Shown here: in pieces, positions 16,451 through 24,088 of the stretch
How the letters are laid out: the number at the start of each line of letters is the position of its first letter
How positions within the stretch are numbered: position 1 is the stretch's first letter
NCBI RefSeq assembly: GCF_947490415.1
Contig: NZ_CANLGX010000001.1
Span: 744,001-808,000, forward strand
Source of the DNA: an uncultured Eudoraea sp.
GTDB taxonomy: Bacteria > Bacteroidota > Bacteroidia > Flavobacteriales > Flavobacteriaceae
DNA: 64,000 nucleotides
Direction of reading: 5' to 3'
The notes under the pieces: generated by a model
What the model was told of the DNA's origin: nothing
The model's database searches: none
What the model saw: only the letters and a program-made list of their open reading frames with translations
Program-made: the position numbers and the translations under genes

Positions 16451-17218
16451 ATGATAAAATTCTTCAGAAAAATTCGCTACGACCTTATGGAGAAAAACAA
16501 AACTGGAAAGTATTTGAAATATGCCATTGGGGAGATAATTTTGGTAGTGATCGGAATTCTTATTGCCCTTCAAATTAATAACTGGAATCAGCAACGTATT
16601 CAGAATAAAAATGAGCAACTGGCTTTAAAAAATTTGAAGCAAGATTTTGAGTATAATTATAGGACTTTGGATAGTATTTTAACCGAAACCAAAAATAATA
16701 TAGAAACGCAATTTCTTATTCTAAATCATACAGGTAATAAGCCAAATACCATGACAAGGGCTGACTTTAATGCCTCACTCAATGATTTAAATGATATAAA
16801 TGAATTTTATCAAAGAAATGGTTACTTGGATGATCTAGTTAACTCTGGAAACTTGGGAATTATTCAAAATCAAAATTTAAGAAATAAGTTGTCTTCTTGG
16901 AATCCGGTATTTGATTTCATCAAATCTCGCGAAAAAGAACTCGAGACTGCAAGAGATAGATTAACTCTTATGATAATAGAAAAAGGCAGTTGGTTAAATG
17001 CCGATGCTGTTTCGACAGCTCAAACTGTTAAAGATAATACATTCCCAAATTCTGGTTTTGATATTGATAATAGAAATCTATTAGATGAACTTGCCTTTGA
17101 AAACAATACAGAGAACATTATTTATCAAAATGACAAGCTAACACGAAGCCATGAAAAGGGTTTATCATTAATTGCTCAAATTCTAGAATTATTCGATAAG
17201 GAAATTATAAAGGAATAA
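16451..17218 (+). CDS. DUF6090-type membrane protein, copy 6
   Basis: A 255-residue member. The anchor MIKFFRKIRYDLMEKNKTGK is the same peptide as in copy 9 and in the chimera at 30351, although the DNA differs at many third positions. Helix: EIILVVIGILIALQINNW. The periplasmic domain groups with copies 4 and 5 (ALKNLKQDFEYNYRTLDSIL; LDDLVNSGNLGIIQNQNLRN). The stop TAA runs straight into site J. Third-position differences with a conserved peptide mean the anchor is under purifying selection rather than simply freshly copied. Confidence 0.8.
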   Translation: MIKFFRKIRYDLMEKNKTGKYLKYAIGEIILVVIGILIALQINNWNQQRIQNKNEQLALKNLKQDFEYNYRTLDSILTETKNNIETQFLILNHTGNKPNTMTRADFNASLNDLNDINEFYQRNGYLDDLVNSGNLGIIQNQNLRNKLSSWNPVFDFIKSREKELETARDRLTLMIIEKGSWLNADAVSTAQTVKDNTFPNSGFDIDNRNLLDELAFENNTENIIYQNDKLTRSHEKGLSLIAQILELFDKEIIKE

Positions 17219-17298
17219 CGAAAGCACAACAATGGCTATAAGTAATTGCTTGGTAAAGTGCTATCCCTTACTACTAATCATAACCGACCATTAACTAA
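17219..17298 (+). repeat. attC-like site J
   Basis: Near-identical twin of site E: same left arm CGAAAGCACAACAATGGCTA and same inner GGTAAAGTGCTATCCCTTAC, with a small deletion before the final CATTAACTAAG. Confidence 0.6.
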
Positions 17299-17393
17299 GT
17301 TTCCTAGAAATCCTCTCCATCACCTCACTAACCCTCTTGTGAACTACCTTGCCATAATACTCCTGGGTAATCTAGATGCCAGAACACTCTAAC
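17294..17393 (-). pseudogene. Tyrosine recombinase 3' relic R5
   Basis: Reverse reading ...QEYYGKVVHKRVSEVMERIS, then RKLS. Cut at the GHSS region, as in R6 and R11, then joined to a second type of DUF6090 leader (ACATTTACC...). Confidence 0.65.
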
Positions 17394-17419
17394 ATTTACC
17401 TTCAAATCAATTATTTTAA

Positions 17420-17427
17420 TAAATTAG
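17420..17427 (+). promoter_or_regulatory. -7-like box TAAATTAG of DUF6090 copy 7
   Basis: Lies 29 bases before the ATG. The surrounding TCAATTATTTTAATAAATTAG recurs, slightly changed, before 19421 and 38923. Confidence 0.45.
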
Positions 17428-17448
17428 TAGAAACAACCACTACCGCAC

Positions 17449-18249
17449 ATGATCAACTTCTTTAGACGGATACGCAAAAAACTCGCAGACGACAACAAGC
17501 CTTTAAAATACATGAGGTATGCTATTGGGGAGATTGTATTGGTGGTAATTGGGATACTGATTGCCTTGCAGATAAATAATTGGAATGAAAACCGCCAGAT
17601 TCAAAATCAGGTTAATCTGCAATTAAAAAATTTGAAAACTGCAATTCAATCTGATATTGAATCACATGACAGGGTTCTTGGGATGGAAGGGTTTAGATTT
17701 CATGCCATTAAGTATATATTAGAAATGGCTGGTGAAACAGTTAGATTATATGATTACCACTATGATGAATTTCCTAACCAACCGCGGATTTTGTGGAAAA
17801 AACCTATTCCTAAGGGTTGGGATAAAGCATATTTTGATGCATGTTTTTCAGCGATCGATTTGGGCACAGTAGGGTCGTTTATAAATGATAAAGCCATTAT
17901 AGAATTTGGTAATTCGGGTCTGTATTCTGCTTTGAATAACCCACAATTAAAATCGATAATTAACGAATACTATCTTAATGCAGAAATGTGGTTTTCTGGC
18001 ATATTGTGGGATAATAATCTAGAAATAACAATGAAAACTAAAGATTTATTAGAGAATCAGTATCTGATTGATCTTAGAAGGATGAGTGATATAGAAGATC
18101 CTATTAGACTTATTAGAGAAAACAAACTTATTATAATCAGGTTAAATACCTTATTAGATAAGGTTTCTTTGACTTGTGAAACACTTGTTAATAGCCGGAA
18201 AAGGGCTGAACAGGTCATGTTGGCAATAGATCAGGAATTAAAAGAATAA
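17449..18249 (+). CDS. DUF6090-type membrane protein, copy 7
   Basis: A 266-residue member with anchor MINFFRRIRKKLADDNKPLK, shared with copy 12 and, in altered form, with the PQQ-dehydrogenase fusion at 27037. Helix: EIVLVVIGILIALQINNW. The periplasmic domain belongs with copy 2 and carries the Trp-rich loop RILWKKPIPKGWDKAYFDAC followed by the motif IIEFGNSGLYSALNNPQLKS. Two Cys (YFDACFS and LTCETLV) could form a disulfide. The leader is of the second type (TAAATTAG). Site K starts at its stop codon. Confidence 0.8.
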   Translation: MINFFRRIRKKLADDNKPLKYMRYAIGEIVLVVIGILIALQINNWNENRQIQNQVNLQLKNLKTAIQSDIESHDRVLGMEGFRFHAIKYILEMAGETVRLYDYHYDEFPNQPRILWKKPIPKGWDKAYFDACFSAIDLGTVGSFINDKAIIEFGNSGLYSALNNPQLKSIINEYYLNAEMWFSGILWDNNLEITMKTKDLLENQYLIDLRRMSDIEDPIRLIRENKLIIIRLNTLLDKVSLTCETLVNSRKRAEQVMLAIDQELKE

Positions 18250-18392
18250 CGATTGTGCAACAATGGCTATAATTCATTGTGGCATTATTCAAAAAACAAA
18301 AATAGAAACCACCAAACGGCCTGATTTCATAAGTGGAAAAGTCTACTACGTTTCCCACAACGAAATCATAGCCTGGGCGTTATGCACAATTA
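18250..18392 (+). repeat. attC-like site K
   Basis: Begins CGATTGTGCAACAATGGCTA and ends CGAAATCATAGCCTGGGCGTTATGCACAA. TTGTGC-AAC pairs with GTTATGCACAA. A nested hairpin GTGGAAA/TTTCCCAC (about 18333-18358) sits in the loop. Confidence 0.65.
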
Positions 18393-18438
18393 GATGTAAC
18401 AAATCAACCTACAAACAGTCATACTATAAAGTGATGTT

Positions 18439-19242
18439 ATGAAAAGAATATTATCTACTTTATTATTGTTGCCAATTTTCGTTGCCAATTATACTACGGC
18501 ACAAAATACAAACACATCAAACGGTTCTGACCCTTATAAAATATATTATGACCCTAACGATTCCATAGACGCCAAAAGAATAAACCGGTGGTTGGAAGAA
18601 GGACGACAAGAGGTAATTAGTTTTTTTGGTAAAGATTATCCAAGATATTTTGAGGTACACCTTTTTAGCGACAGAGACAGTCTTGACAAGCAATGGCAAA
18701 AAGATTGGAATATGCCTGAATTTAAATCCCAGTGCTGGATGGTCGCTAGTGGCATAGGTCATAGGTTGGATATTTTATCCCCCAGAACATGGGGACATCA
18801 AGCATGTGAACATGATATTTTGGATACTTTAGCTACCAAGAAAATAATAATTCATGAAATGATTCATGTTTTTCATGGGCAACAGAATCCATCACCAACT
18901 TTTGAAAATATTGATAATATAGACTGGTTTGTGGAAGGTATTGCCGTTTATGCTTCAGGACAACTTGATGAAAAAAGATACAAAGACGCTCGAGATTTTA
19001 TCATTAAAAATGGAGGTCCCGATATGCTCTCCGATATTTGGAAAGGAGAAAATAGGTATGGTCTTGCTGGATCCATCGCCCAATATATAGATGATAATTA
19101 TGGAAGATTTATTTTGGTTTATTTGCTTGGATTAACAACAGCTGATGAAATACTAAATTACCTTAAAATATCTGAAGAACAGCTTATTCTAGATTGGAAA
19201 AATAGTGTTATACTAAACGAATCCGTGCAAAACAAAAAATAA
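18439..19242 (+). CDS. Secreted gluzincin-like zinc peptidase
   Basis: A 267-residue protein with signal peptide (LLPIFVANYTTAQ). It has the zinc motif HEMIHVFH (HExxH) followed about 25 residues later by WFVEGIAVYAS, whose Glu is the third ligand in gluzincins. This arrangement resembles the peptidase MA-like families with short domains (about 250 residues). The N-terminal part (ISFFGKDYPRYFEVHLFSD) fits the usual surface-strand start. The substrate is unknown. It sits alone in a cassette between site K and the small site L. Confidence 0.75.
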   Translation: MKRILSTLLLLPIFVANYTTAQNTNTSNGSDPYKIYYDPNDSIDAKRINRWLEEGRQEVISFFGKDYPRYFEVHLFSDRDSLDKQWQKDWNMPEFKSQCWMVASGIGHRLDILSPRTWGHQACEHDILDTLATKKIIIHEMIHVFHGQQNPSPTFENIDNIDWFVEGIAVYASGQLDEKRYKDARDFIIKNGGPDMLSDIWKGENRYGLAGSIAQYIDDNYGRFILVYLLGLTTADEILNYLKISEEQLILDWKNSVILNESVQNKK

Positions 19243-19280
19243 ACGGCATTAAAACGACCGTTTATTCAAAACGTTAGTTG
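19243..19280 (+). repeat. Short attC-like site L
   Basis: ACGGCATTAAAACGACCGTTT...AAAACGTTAG follows the stop directly. GGCAT near the left end echoes the GTTATGC that opens the cassette. Much shorter than the other sites, so weaker. Confidence 0.4.
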
Positions 19281-19370
19281 GAAATCTTCTTCATCTCCTC
19301 ACTTATCCTCTTCTGAACTATCTTCCCATAATACTCCTGAGTAATTATTATGCTTGAATGCCATAACATT
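19272..19370 (-). pseudogene. Tyrosine recombinase 3' relic R6
   Basis: Reverse reading ...SIIITQEYYGKIVQKRISEE, then MKKISN. Cut at the GHSS region and joined to the TAAATTAG-type leader. Confidence 0.65.
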
Positions 19371-19393
19371 TCCCATCAAATCAATTATTTAAG

Positions 19394-19401
19394 TAAATTA
19401 G
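19394..19401 (+). promoter_or_regulatory. -7-like box TAAATTAG of DUF6090 copy 8
   Basis: Lies 27 bases before the ATG at 19421; second leader type. Confidence 0.45.
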
Positions 19402-19420
19402 TAGGAACAACCACTAACTT

Positions 19421-20206
19421 ATGTTCCGCTTCTTCCGACAAATACGTCAAAGACTCCTGACTGAAAAACCGCCTGCCGGACGGGCAGGTAAATTCAGCAA
19501 GTACCTGCTGTATGCGGTTGGGGAGATTTTGCTGGTGGTCATTGGGATTTTAATTGCCCTGCAGGTAAATAATTGGAATGAGTCAAGAAGAAAAGATTAT
19601 TTATTCAGGGATTCAATGGAGCAAATTCTTCTTGGCCTTAAATCTGATGTTAATGAACTTGTGAGCATATCCAAAGGACTCACTAATCAAATAAAACTAA
19701 TAGATATTGTCCTGATTCAACCAGATACATTTAGCCTAATCCAACGTCCCTTTGCCTTGCATTATATCATGTGGGATTATCATGGAGTTAAGTTAAATAC
19801 GGAAACCGAATATTTTATACAAAACCTGACTTATAACCCTGAAAATAAACAGCAAAAAACTTTGGCAAAGGGTTTAACAGATTACGTAATACGCATTAAA
19901 GGGTTCGAATCGGATATCGATATTGATTTCAATGATATTTTGTATCAGCATGGTCTTCCTAGGGCACTAATAACCCCTTATAATGGTCAGGAGCTGGTAG
20001 TTACCGATTCTACGTTTTACACGAAAGATCATATGAAAACAGCAACAGAGCTGATTCATTCAATTGAAATCAAAAACACCCTGAAAACTATAAAAACAAA
20101 GTCTCAATACGACTTGGCAACTATAGTTGGCCTGATCCAGAACTCTGAATCCTTAATAGCTGGAATAAAAGCTTTATATCCCGAAATAGGGGCAATGTAT
20201 AACTAA
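19421..20206 (+). CDS. DUF6090-type membrane protein, copy 8, with in-frame palindrome insertion
   Basis: A 261-residue member. The anchor reads MFRFFRQIRQRLLTEK, then PPAGRAG, then KFSKYLLYAVGE. Other copies go straight from TEN to KFSKY, so seven residues are extra; they are encoded by a GC-rich palindrome (see 19472). The insertion falls in the cytoplasmic linker just before the membrane helix (EILLVVIGILIALQVNNW), where it should be tolerated. The periplasmic domain has no close partner here and lacks a clear L..SG.L motif. No attC-like site is recognisable after the stop. Confidence 0.78.
   Translation: MFRFFRQIRQRLLTEKPPAGRAGKFSKYLLYAVGEILLVVIGILIALQVNNWNESRRKDYLFRDSMEQILLGLKSDVNELVSISKGLTNQIKLIDIVLIQPDTFSLIQRPFALHYIMWDYHGVKLNTETEYFIQNLTYNPENKQQKTLAKGLTDYVIRIKGFESDIDIDFNDILYQHGLPRALITPYNGQELVVTDSTFYTKDHMKTATELIHSIEIKNTLKTIKTKSQYDLATIVGLIQNSESLIAGIKALYPEIGAMYN
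19472..19488. repeat. GC-rich palindrome inside a coding region
   Basis: CCTGCCGGACGGGCAGG has arms CCTGCC/GGCAGG. It adds 21 bases (seven codons) to the reading frame. The same core recurs at 41518-41544 and around 41564-41600. Confidence 0.7.
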
Positions 20207-20318
20207 CATGAATACACGATAAAAAGAATTAAAGTGCTTCTGGTAGCGATTGAGAGGTCATAGACAAATTTTTATTCCCGCTCACTTATCCTCTAATCCC
20301 GTTGTGGAACTTTAGTTT

Positions 20319-20437
20319 CTAAGAAATCCTTTCCCTCTCCTCACCCACTCTTTTCTGAACAACCTTACCATAATATTCCTGGGTGATTTTAATACTTGAA
20401 TGTCCTAAAAACTGAACTAAATCTCCTTTGGCACATT
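20319..20437 (-). pseudogene. Tyrosine recombinase 3' relic R7
   Basis: Reverse reading ...GHSSIKITQEYYGKVVQKRV, then GEERERIS, with frame damage upstream. Unlike most relics it is not followed by a DUF6090 gene. The preceding stretch 20207-20318 is featureless. Confidence 0.6.
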
Positions 20438-20476
20438 GCTATACTTATCCAGGCAATGTCCTTCTTTAAACTGTCC

Positions 20477-20653
20477 TTAGCCTATGATCTCATCCTGTTC
20501 TATATCCCAAATAACCTCAACAAAAAACTTATCCAAGGCATATAGGACAAACTTAGATTTACCTTCTATAACAATATCAAGGAACCTACCTTTGGCAAAT
20601 ACAGTGTCATACTGCTCATCCTCTGTTAGTATTTTGTATTCATAGAGAGTCAT
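20477..20653 (-). CDS. Small acidic protein, complete copy of a recurrent family
   Basis: A 58-residue cytoplasmic protein: MTLYEYKILTEDEQYDTVFA, then KGRFLDIVIEGKSKFVLYAL and DKFFVEVIWDIEQDEIIG. Alternating strands and the FVLYALDKFFVEV pattern suggest a small beta-rich fold. Broken copies lie at 8402 and 10171 (5' parts) and at 5469 and 4865 (3' parts), which supports it being a real gene. The tail may once have been longer: just past its stop the DNA still encodes GQFKEGHC, as in the 5469 relic. I know this pattern from flavobacterial genomes but no function. It is missing from simple long-ORF searches because of its size. Confidence 0.6.
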   Translation of the reverse strand: MTLYEYKILTEDEQYDTVFAKGRFLDIVIEGKSKFVLYALDKFFVEVIWDIEQDEIIG

Positions 20654-20850
20654 CGTCCTAAATTAGAAATGTAGAGTGCAACTATAATGCAAAATAGGAA
20701 TGATTTAAAACAAATTAATTATTAATTTCATATCCCAAAGAATATTACTAAAAAAGATGTACGGATTTACTGTTTTATGTAAAATCGGGGGTCTAAAGAT
20801 GTGTGTTACATCTATATAAATAAGTTGTAAGTCAATAAAAGAGCAGTATA

Positions 20851-21345
20851 ATGAATTATGAAATAATTATTAATTCTATAGCAAGTATAGGAGTTATCTT
20901 ATCTGTCATCTTTCTTGCATATCAAATAAAGAAAAACACACAAGCTTCGAGGGCTAATTATTATGATTCTCTGAATAAAACCAATATGGAGTTTCTTAGA
21001 CAGCTAGTAGAAAATAGAGAACTTGGAGAATTGCTTGAAAAAGCGACATCCAATTGGGATAATTTAAATGAAGACGATAAGCGAACTTCTAATTATTTAT
21101 TTATTCAGCTTTTTAGACATTGGGAAAATATGTTCTATCAACATAAACTGTCTGTATTGGATAAACAACTTTGGACAAACCACTTGAATACTATGATTGG
21201 ATATTTTCATCACGACGGAACGCAAGAATGGTGGCTTAAGCGTAAAATGGCATTTGCAAAAGATTTTAGAGATTTTCTTGAAAAAACTGAAAAGCCAAAG
21301 CAAATTTATCCTACAATTAAGGATTTAACAATCAAAAACAAATAA
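20851..21345 (+). CDS. Membrane-anchored helical protein
   Basis: A 164-residue protein. One N-terminal helix (IIINSIASIGVILSVIFLAY) is followed by QIKKNTQASRANYYDSLNKT and a helical, Trp-rich body (YLFIQLFRHWENMFYQHKLS). This plan, a single anchor followed by QI+.NT, is common in many bacteria as an uncharacterised family. It has the same overall logic as the DUF6090 proteins, but the anchor sequence is unrelated. The stop TAA leads directly into site M (CGACTTACAAC), so it is a cassette gene. Function unknown. Confidence 0.65.
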   Translation: MNYEIIINSIASIGVILSVIFLAYQIKKNTQASRANYYDSLNKTNMEFLRQLVENRELGELLEKATSNWDNLNEDDKRTSNYLFIQLFRHWENMFYQHKLSVLDKQLWTNHLNTMIGYFHHDGTQEWWLKRKMAFAKDFRDFLEKTEKPKQIYPTIKDLTIKNK

Positions 21346-21490
21346 CGACTTACAACAAAGTATATAAAAAATTGCTGCTTTTAACTTAACCAAAGTTTGT
21401 TGCTTTGTTTACTAGCTTCTGATTTTCCTTCGGAAAATCCTCGCACACAAACACGCAACTTTCCATATACATAAACGTTGTATGCAATTT
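21346..21490 (+). repeat. attC-like site M
   Basis: Left arm ACTTACAACAAAGTATATAA, right arm TTCCATATACATAAACGTTGTATGC. A perfect nested hairpin GATTTTCC/GGAAAATC lies at 21421-21439. GTTGTATGC opens the following cassette. Confidence 0.65.
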
Positions 21491-21614
21491 CTTAAAAATC
21501 TATTTGTTCTAGAATTTCAAAATAGATTAGAATTATATCAAGGGTATGCTACAATCCTTTAGGCTCGACTAATTATTTTTTGTTAAATTAGAGTCATTAT
21601 AAGGGATTAAAAAT

Positions 21615-22496
21615 ATGTTTGATTCGTACAAACACTTTTTGGAAACTCCTGATTATAACAAAATAATTGGAGAGGATTATTTAATAGTAGAGTTTAAATG
21701 TCCTATTAAGGAAGAACTTTTTACTGCATGGTCGGAATGTCATAGTGTTGTATATGTATTAAGTGGTCAAAAAAAATGGATAACCCCAGAAGCTGAATAT
21801 CTGGTAAAAGAAAATCAATCAATTTTTGTAAGAAAAGGCGCTTTTAAAAACCAACAGTATTTTGAAGATGGTTTTTGTGTGCTGATGTTTTTTATGAAAG
21901 ACGACTTTATTAAAAGGTGTATTAAAGAAGATATTAATAGGGAAACTACAGGTTTAAAAAAAATAAATCATCCAGATTTTGTTTATAGAATTAATGTTTC
22001 TGAAAGTTTAAATACTTTATACCTCTCTTTTTTTTCATATTTAAAGAAAGGTGAAAAAATTCCTGAGAAAATCATGGAATTAAAGTTCAGAGAAATGCTT
22101 TTAAACATCTGTACTAACCATAACAATTCAGATATTAAAAACGTACTTTATACACTGTCTCAAAATGTAAATGGTGGGATTGAACAAATAATGGAAGAGC
22201 AATATATATATAATTTAAAAGTTGATGAATTTGCAAGATTATGTGGCAAAAGTATATCTTCATTTAAAAGAGAATTTAAAAAGATATACCTAACAACTCC
22301 TGGGAAATGGTTACTCACTAAGCGCTTACATTTAGCTCGTAACCTCATCTTAAATACAGACTTTACAATTCAACAAATATGTTATGATTGTGGGTTCGAA
22401 AGTGATTCTCACTTTATTAGATCTTTTAAAAATCAATTTGGCATGACTCCCAACCAATGGAGAAGTTCAAAAAAATCTTCAATTCTGTTAAATTAA
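21615..22496 (+). CDS. AraC-family transcriptional regulator
   Basis: A 293-residue protein. The N-terminal about 150 residues resemble the ExsA-type cupin-like domain (VVYVLSGQKKWITPEAEYLV). The C-terminal about 100 residues contain two helix-turn-helix units: FARLCGKSISSFKREFKKIY and IQQICYDCGFESDSHFIRSF, ending FGMTPNQWR, the standard AraC signature. It converges with a three-gene minus-strand operon across a shared terminator. Both lie in one cassette bounded by GTTGTATGC and GCATACAAC, so it may regulate that operon, though convergent layout is not itself proof. Confidence 0.85.
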   Translation: MFDSYKHFLETPDYNKIIGEDYLIVEFKCPIKEELFTAWSECHSVVYVLSGQKKWITPEAEYLVKENQSIFVRKGAFKNQQYFEDGFCVLMFFMKDDFIKRCIKEDINRETTGLKKINHPDFVYRINVSESLNTLYLSFFSYLKKGEKIPEKIMELKFREMLLNICTNHNNSDIKNVLYTLSQNVNGGIEQIMEEQYIYNLKVDEFARLCGKSISSFKREFKKIYLTTPGKWLLTKRLHLARNLILNTDFTIQQICYDCGFESDSHFIRSFKNQFGMTPNQWRSSKKSSILLN

Positions 22497-22521
22497 AGAG
22501 GGTTGTAAATTAACCCTCTTT
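22495..22521. terminator. Bidirectional terminator between AraC gene and sulfur operon
   Basis: Perfect AAAGAGGGTT/AACCCTCTTT stem with a seven-base loop, placed between convergent genes. Confidence 0.75.
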
Positions 22522-22893
22522 AATAATTCCTTTTTTAACTTTTCGTTGCCTGTCCTTTTTTTGAGATATATCCCAATTTTCTCCTTTTAAGTATACAAAT
22601 ATAGTATGGATAATCATTGTAGTTCCACTAAATAAAGATCCAGAAAATAAATAGGTAAAAAATACATTCAAAAAAGAAGGAAACATTTCATTTTCAACAT
22701 TTACTGGACCTCCAATAATAAATGAAACTAACACTCCTACCCAAAAAGGAAGACATTGCATGCAACTTGTTAAGTATTTCCAAAAATTTGGACTTATTTT
22801 CTCAGCTATATCTCTTAATGGTTCAAATATTTTGCTTATAGTAACTATAGCTGATATTCCATAAACTATTAATATAATAATTAAAAATTCCAT
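22510..22893 (-). CDS. Small inner-membrane protein with CxxC
   Basis: A 127-residue protein with about three membrane segments (residues 1-20, 47-65 and 78-100). SCMQCLPFWVGVLVSFIIGG carries a CxxC followed by FW, reminiscent of DUF1360-type membrane proteins. It is the last gene of a minus-strand trio with a rhodanese and a DsrE-like protein, so it could be a thiol-linked membrane partner or transporter for sulfur species. That role is inferred from context only. Its C-terminus is basic (KKDRQRKVKKGIIKEG). Confidence 0.6.
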   Translation of the reverse strand: MEFLIIILIVYGISAIVTISKIFEPLRDIAEKISPNFWKYLTSCMQCLPFWVGVLVSFIIGGPVNVENEMFPSFLNVFFTYLFSGSLFSGTTMIIHTIFVYLKGENWDISQKKDRQRKVKKGIIKEG

Positions 22894-22944
22894 GATTTTG
22901 TCTTTATATTTAGTCTTAAAAATTATAAGCTGTTAGACATCTAG

Positions 22945-23295
22945 CTAAGTCATTTGCAACTTCATCCAAGCTGAATGACCTCCTTCTAAATTGCACACAT
23001 TTTTGACACCTTTTTCTTGGGCTTTAATAGCTGCCATATATGACATTACTCCTCCAGTACAACAAAATAAAAATGGTCCATCACAGTTAAAAATATCATT
23101 ATCTTCTTCAATACTTTTGTCAATTGAATCAAAAGGAATATTAATTGCTCCAGGAATACTACCTTGTGTTTCAATGCCTTTTGAATTCCTTACATCAATA
23201 ATTGTATAACTATTTTCAGCAATAATAGTATCTAAGCCATCAACAGTTATTTGCTCAATGATTTCTTTATACGTTTTATCTTTTTGAATGATCAT
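22945..23295 (-). CDS. Single-domain rhodanese
   Basis: A 116-residue sulfurtransferase domain. IIDVRNSKGIETQGSIPGAI is the standard first motif (DVR...E...G.IPGA.N). The active-site loop is FLFCCTGGVMSYMAA, with the catalytic Cys followed by TGG-V-M, and the end has NLEGGHSAW. The length is typical for stand-alone rhodaneses. It carries persulfide sulfur between donors and acceptors in the cytoplasm. The gap to the DsrE-like gene upstream is 15 bases, indicating an operon. Confidence 0.85.
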   Translation of the reverse strand: MIIQKDKTYKEIIEQITVDGLDTIIAENSYTIIDVRNSKGIETQGSIPGAINIPFDSIDKSIEEDNDIFNCDGPFLFCCTGGVMSYMAAIKAQEKGVKNVCNLEGGHSAWMKLQMT

Positions 23296-23310
23296 AATTG
23301 AATATTTAAA

Positions 23311-23679
23311 TTAAAGTGATATTACCTCTGCTCCTTCTAATATCAATTGATGTAAGGCCCCAGAGCCAATCATTTCCACTTCATCAATTAAGTTGTCAAC
23401 GGAATAGCCTCTAACTGCTGCACAAGGAGGACAAACCATTATTCTACATTTGTTATTTACAACTGCATCAATCATCTCTTTCATTGTTGGGTCTTTCGGG
23501 TTTAAATGGACATTATCTGCCGCTCCTTTTCTAACCCAATCAACTCCTGAACTAACTAAAAAAATACTTACATCTAATCCAGAATTAATGCCTCCATTTG
23601 CGATGCTCCAAGCTACAGATGCTCTTTCATCATCTAAACCGTAACTTATTAATACTACTACTTTCTTTTTTGTACTCAT
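23311..23679 (-). CDS. DsrE-family sulfur-relay protein
   Basis: A 122-residue cytoplasmic protein. VVVLISYGLDDERASVAWSI and the motif RIMVCPPCAAVRGYS are typical of DsrE/DsrF-like folds; the Cys pair (CPPC) is the probable sulfur-binding site. It is first in the operon, followed by the rhodanese and a CxxC membrane protein, a combination used for handling persulfides. It is transcribed from the right side of its cassette, opposite to the usual cassette direction. Confidence 0.8.
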   Translation of the reverse strand: MSTKKKVVVLISYGLDDERASVAWSIANGGINSGLDVSIFLVSSGVDWVRKGAADNVHLNPKDPTMKEMIDAVVNNKCRIMVCPPCAAVRGYSVDNLIDEVEMIGSGALHQLILEGAEVISL

Positions 23680-23897
23680 GATTAATTTATTTAAATGATT
23701 AATAATTATTTTGATATGGCAAATGTATGAGCGATTCTAAGGACCAAATTGATTCAAAAGTTCAAAAAATAGACCTCAAGGTTCAAATGGAGAGAAAGAC
23801 TAAAAAAACATTATAATATTAGAATTAGAAGCAAAATTATTCGAAGAATAAAGACGGCTTCTTTCAGTCAATGATGAAATATTAAAATGACTTTAAA

Positions 23898-24034
23898 CAG
23901 CATACAACAACTTGTATAATTAATTGCGTCTGAAATTCCGAAAGTAATTTCCTCGCTGCTGAATAATGGGTTTTTGTTTATTTGCTATCTTAGACTAATT
24001 GCAACGAAACCATACAAGAACACGTTAGCCTTCA
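23898..24034 (+). repeat. attC-like site N
   Basis: Left: AGCATACAACAACTTGTATAAT; right: GCAACGAAACCATACAAGAA then CACGTTAGCC. TTGTAT and AATTGC pair with ATACAAG and GCAA. GCATACAAC is the exact complement of the GTTGTATGC opening this cassette. Positions 23680-23897 hold no gene. Confidence 0.7.
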
Positions 24035-24088
24035 TTACTACTTCGCTAAAAAAGCTATGTAGCAGAAACTATGACCAACCAATAACCA

